From: Siphonodentalium dalli
Lineage: Eukaryota; Mollusca; Scaphopoda; Gadilida; Siphonodentaliidae
Assembly: GCA_032622095.1 (NCBI GenBank)
Contig: CP136065.1
Span: forward strand, 61,859,094 to 61,923,093
Direction: 5' to 3'
Length of the DNA: 64,000 bases
The stretch's first letter is position 1. Each line of letters begins with the position of its first letter. The notes beneath the pieces were generated by a model. That model made no database searches. It was not told the DNA's origin and was given only the letters and a program-made list of their open reading frames with translations. Shown here one piece after another: positions 61,439 to 64,000 of the stretch. A program made the translations under genes and the position numbers.

Positions 61439-61491
61439 AAGGGAATCTAAAGGCCAGGTCTTTGTGATTTGATTTGAGCACTAAATGAATA

Positions 61492-62223
61492 CTACACTTC
61501 CGTAGAGTGTCCTTGCTTTATGGCTGCTAATATATTATTCCGCAGTCGCACAAATAGCTTCCCTTTCGTCCACGGATTCTGTAACTGTAATGGAGGATAA
61601 CTATCCCGAAGCATCCTTTCCCGATTCCCAATTACCGCTACGAGACAGAACTCCTCAATCTGATCCTCAGTATACAGGTTGTCCATATGGCCACTGGAGG
61701 ATGCTTTTTTGTTGATTGTCTGGATGACAAGTCGCACAACCTCACTAGCTGGTGTCTCCATCGTAGCATGAATTTTCACGCTATATGTTTTTGGTAACCC
61801 TGTTGGGTAGGCGGCATGAATCCGCAACAATCCTCCGTTCACTCCACATTTCAGTGGCGAGTTCGAATGAATAATATTGCTACACGAGCTTGTCGATTCA
61901 TCGTTCGGATCATAGAATTTTGCAATTTTTAAGTTGTCTTTTCCAACACTAATTTCATTTTTATCACAAGCATCATCACTGCACGTCGTACATGAGTTAT
62001 TATTCTCAAACATAGGTTCGTAGAACATCGGAGATGTCGGCCGATCACTCGAGTCAAGGAGTGAATCAAGGGGGATTCCACCAGTTATAGTCCTATCTCT
62101 GGCGTTTGTTATAACTTCCATGACCCACCGAACTGATTTCCATGTTTTATCAAGTTCAAGCTGTAGATTTGAAAGACACTCGACACGTTCTTTAGATTCT
62201 GTCAGTTCTTTGTCATGGAATGC
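61492..62223 (-). CDS. ANKFN1: ANKFN1/wide awake-like protein, last coding exon (Ras-association domain)
   Basis: The exon encodes 243 residues and ends in TAG (61492-61494). It opens right after the acceptor TTTTCCAG and starts AFHDKELTESKERVECL. The reading frame is continuous with the previous exon (GAG joined to GCA, phase 0). Residues 1-60 are helical and contain TWKSVRWVMEV, followed by GGIPLDSLLD. Residues 60-128 are Ser/Asn/Asp/Cys-rich and look disordered. Residues about 130-230 form a Ras-association (ubiquitin-fold) domain, from GGLLRIHAAYPTGL to GKLFVRLRNN. ANKFN1 (ankyrin, fibronectin III, Ras-association) is the animal orthologue of Drosophila wide awake, an intracellular neuronal protein linked to sleep timing; mouse mutants have vestibular and circadian defects. 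The family call rests on remembered similarity and could be another Ras-association protein. Confidence 0.7.
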   Translation of the reverse strand, partial: AFHDKELTESKERVECLSNLQLELDKTWKSVRWVMEVITNARDRTITGGIPLDSLLDSSDRPTSPMFYEPMFENNNSCTTCSDDACDKNEISVGKDNLKIAKFYDPNDESTSSCSNIIHSNSPLKCGVNGGLLRIHAAYPTGLPKTYSVKIHATMETPASEVVRLVIQTINKKASSSGHMDNLYTEDQIEEFCLVAVIGNRERMLRDSYPPLQLQNPWTKGKLFVRLRNNILAAIKQGHSTEV

Positions 62224-62746
62224 CTGGAAAATTGAAAAATTCATTTTAGCCTTATATTATACTGGGGACTAAATTTGAAAAAAATTGAAAGAAAATCAAT
62301 ATTAATTGATAAGTGTTTCCAGCCTGGGGTCTTTGAAATATATTCATTATTTAATACCCAGGAAACTATCTGCCACTTGTTTAGGAAGAGATAGATCATC
62401 TTTAACCTTTTCTTTACTAAATACTCATTAGTGTAAACATATTTTTATTTCCAAATCCAAACATAATACACATAATACACAAATGACATAAATTATACAA
62501 CATATAAGAGATAATGTATGGAAATGAGGATCAGACAACAAGCCCGAGGGCTTATATGAAGTCTTCTCCCCTTTGGCGATATGCCCCTTCCCCATTATAC
62601 AGAGAATGAAAAGAAATTTTGTGCCCCCCCCCCCCCCCCCTGGCAGAGAGTAAAAGGGGATGGTTCCCCATCTGCCCCTGCTCCCCTGAATCCAACAACC
62701 CTTGGAATAAAGCAATATGATATCATGTTGTCATAGCAACACTCAC
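62224..62746 (-). other. Intron between the last two exons
   Basis: Donor GTGAGT at 62746-62741 and acceptor TTTTCCAG ending at 62224. It contains a 17-C run (62624-62640). A 95-codon minus-strand frame (62428-62715) through the poly-C run is intronic noise. Confidence 0.8.
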
Positions 62747-62847
62747 CTCTCGCTGTGCTTGTTGAGCATGACAGAGATCCATCTCAAGAATTGACGACAT
62801 TCTTGAATATTTACAGTTGGTCCTCCGATAATATGTCGACATGTTGA
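62747..62847 (-). CDS. ANKFN1: ANKFN1/wide awake-like protein, penultimate exon
   Basis: A 101-bp exon too short for ORF callers. It is bounded by acceptor TTTTTTCAG (ending 62848) and donor GTGAGT (62746-62741). It takes the single base left by the upstream exon (A + TC gives Ile), then encodes 33 residues starting NMSTYYRRTNCKYSRM and ending HAQQAQRE, and leaves phase 0. Joined to its neighbours it gives one uninterrupted frame across three exons, which is strong support for the model. The segment is predicted to be helical and to precede the conserved VRW region in the next exon. Confidence 0.75.
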
Positions 62848-63663
62848 CTGAAAAAAGGAATTCATTCATTATAAGTTACATGACTGAAGATAATCCAACA
62901 GATAATTGACAAACTTAAATTAAAACCAAAAACTATCTCCATATTCTGAAGCAAAATAAATTCTATAATTTTTATCAACCTAATTTTAATCGGTAATTTA
63001 CGCAGTTTCTTTGATCAATCGAATATTTGTCAATAATGATAAAATGAAATGAAAATATTTTTATTTTAGACAGAAAATGATAAGATAAAATTTATAGATA
63101 ATTATGAAAAATAATATTCTCATTATGCAGCCAGTTGTTTATAAATCCAGGTTTGATCATATAGGATTTACTTCGAAAAAAGTTCCCAATGACACAGAAT
63201 GACATAATACCAATCTTTCATTTCATACTTTCACACTGGGCATCCCTTAAGAGTAAATGTAAGAGTAAATGAAATGATGGTACCATATTTCATGACGGGA
63301 GCTGCTCTGGTGCAGCATTAAAGATCCTGTGAGAGTGCATTCTCTTATATATTGGGAGCCTCGCATAAATAAGAGAATGCGCTGGCTTACAATGTCAAGG
63401 TAAATATTGTTAGGCCAATTTATTCTCTTATATATGCGAGGCTCACTATGGGAGACTTCGTACATAAATTTATCTTGATCTTGTAAACCAGTGCATTCTA
63501 TTATATAAGAGAATGCACTGGCACAGGACGTTTAATGCTGCACCAGCGCAGCTCCCGTAATGAAAGGGTTAAGTGGAAATAAAAATAAACCTGACTTTTG
63601 TGGCCTTCCATATGATAGAAATGAAAGAAGATTTCGAACATTTAAAGAAATGAGAATACTTAC
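62848..63663 (-). other. Intron carrying a MITE
   Basis: Donor GTAAGT at 63663-63658 and acceptor TTTTTTCAG ending at 62848. AT-rich, with the MITE copy 2 at 63289-63572 filling about a third of it. Confidence 0.8.
63289..63572. mobile_element. MITE family copy 2, inside the ANKFN1-like intron
   Basis: Termini are inverted: GACGGGAGCTGCTCTGGTGC then AGCATTAAAGATCCTGTG on the left, and CACAGGACGTTTAATGCTGC then ACCAGCGCAGCTCCCGTAAT on the right, followed by GAAAGGGTTAA. Inner opposed phrases (TATTGGGAGCCTCGCAT and ATATATGCGAGGCTCACTAT) are shared with the copy at 60429-60697. The preserved right edge GAAAGGGTTAA mirrors the TTAACCCTT at the left edge of copy 1, which together suggest complete termini of TTAACCCTTTCATTA. 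Confidence 0.7.
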
Positions 63664-63971
63664 TCATCTCGAACACTTTGACAGGTATAAGCTGGTGATC
63701 ACTATGATCCAACAAATCGTCGCTCTGTCCCGGCGCAATGAACACATCATCAACTGGAGGAAGCAACAGAAGAAACGATATATCTGAGCTCAGTTCAACA
63801 ACTTCGATGTCGTAGAATCTGTGTTTTGATGACTGATCCCAGGCGATACCCAGATGCTCAAATAATTTCTCACTCGCTGTTTTTATTGAACTCTGAAATT
63901 CTGTCTGTTTTGTCTTTCGTGAGAGGAATGGATTATTTGAAGCAACACTCTTGATCCATTGCCATTCTTCA
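63664..63971 (-). CDS. ANKFN1: ANKFN1/wide awake-like protein, third exon from the end
   Basis: A 308-bp exon bounded by acceptor TTTCTTGCAG (ending 63972) and donor GTAAGT (63663-63658). It begins with the last base of a split codon, encodes 102 residues from EEWQWIKSVASNNPF to PVKVFEM, and leaves one base for the next exon. A hydrophobic core SFLLLLPPVDDVF lies near residues 66-78. In ANKFN1 proteins a comparable LLLLPPV stretch sits between the fibronectin III domain and the Ras-association domain, which is the main reason for the name. The ankyrin and fibronectin parts would lie beyond 64000 and are not visible. Confidence 0.72.
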
Positions 63972-64000
63972 CTGCAAGAAATATGAACAAATGATATATT
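63972..64000 (-). other. End of an upstream intron
   Basis: Polypyrimidine-rich acceptor side of the next intron, continuing past the window edge. Confidence 0.7.

Noticed and set aside
62428-62715. Minus-strand 95-codon frame with a glycine run
   Set aside because: It is intronic and the glycine run comes from the 17-C homopolymer.
63560-63787. Plus-strand 75-codon frame
   Set aside because: It lies antisense to the well-supported minus-strand exon 63664-63971.
46734-64000. tRNA, rRNA or other structured RNA genes
   Set aside because: No cloverleaf with A and B box motifs and no conserved rRNA core were seen by eye. A covariance search was not possible here.

Overview
The window is animal (metazoan) nuclear DNA, most likely from an invertebrate. 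The evidence is spliced GT-AG exons of one recognisable animal gene, AT-rich flanking DNA full of short non-autonomous DNA transposons, and a very long GC- and CpG-rich satellite array. No prokaryotic gene organisation, rRNA or tRNA was seen. I cannot fix the phylum from the sequence.

Positions 1-46733 (73% of the window, left end open) are one uninterrupted head-to-tail satellite array. Each unit has a 58-bp head, then three or four 122-bp monomers, then a 95-bp tail ending in a (GACA)n(AACA)n run. This gives short (519 bp) and long (641 bp) units. I count one truncated unit, 19 short units, 55 long units and one rearranged unit (21952-22962); the lengths sum exactly to the observed positions. 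Long units fall into two main haplotypes, A and B. Units are further organised into super-units of 2442 bp and 3724 bp that are themselves repeated. Nearly every 122-bp monomer carries the 12-bp palindromic core TGCGCATGCGCG, a perfect match to the NRF-1/EWG/P3A2 binding consensus, so the array may hold about 280 such sites. Many short ORFs on both strands of the array are repeat shadows, not genes.

Positions 46734-52750 form a large imperfect inverted repeat with arms of about 3 kb each, abutting the end of the satellite. Each arm carries a decayed copy of the same transposon-like animal gene, with remnants of EEADT, HAISGCD and Cys-rich tail motifs. A different young DNA element has landed in each arm: a Mutator-like MITE (48365-49713, 9-bp target duplication) in the left and a foldback element (50951-51648, TGACTC target duplication) in the right. 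In both cases the opposite arm supplies the empty site.

Positions 52751-61490 are AT-rich non-coding DNA with at least five more inverted-repeat elements and no gene I can support. Positions 61492-63971 hold the last three exons, on the minus strand, of a probable ANKFN1/wide awake gene (379 residues visible, ending in a Ras-association domain). It continues beyond the right edge of the window. One of its introns contains a copy of the same MITE family found at 60429-60697.
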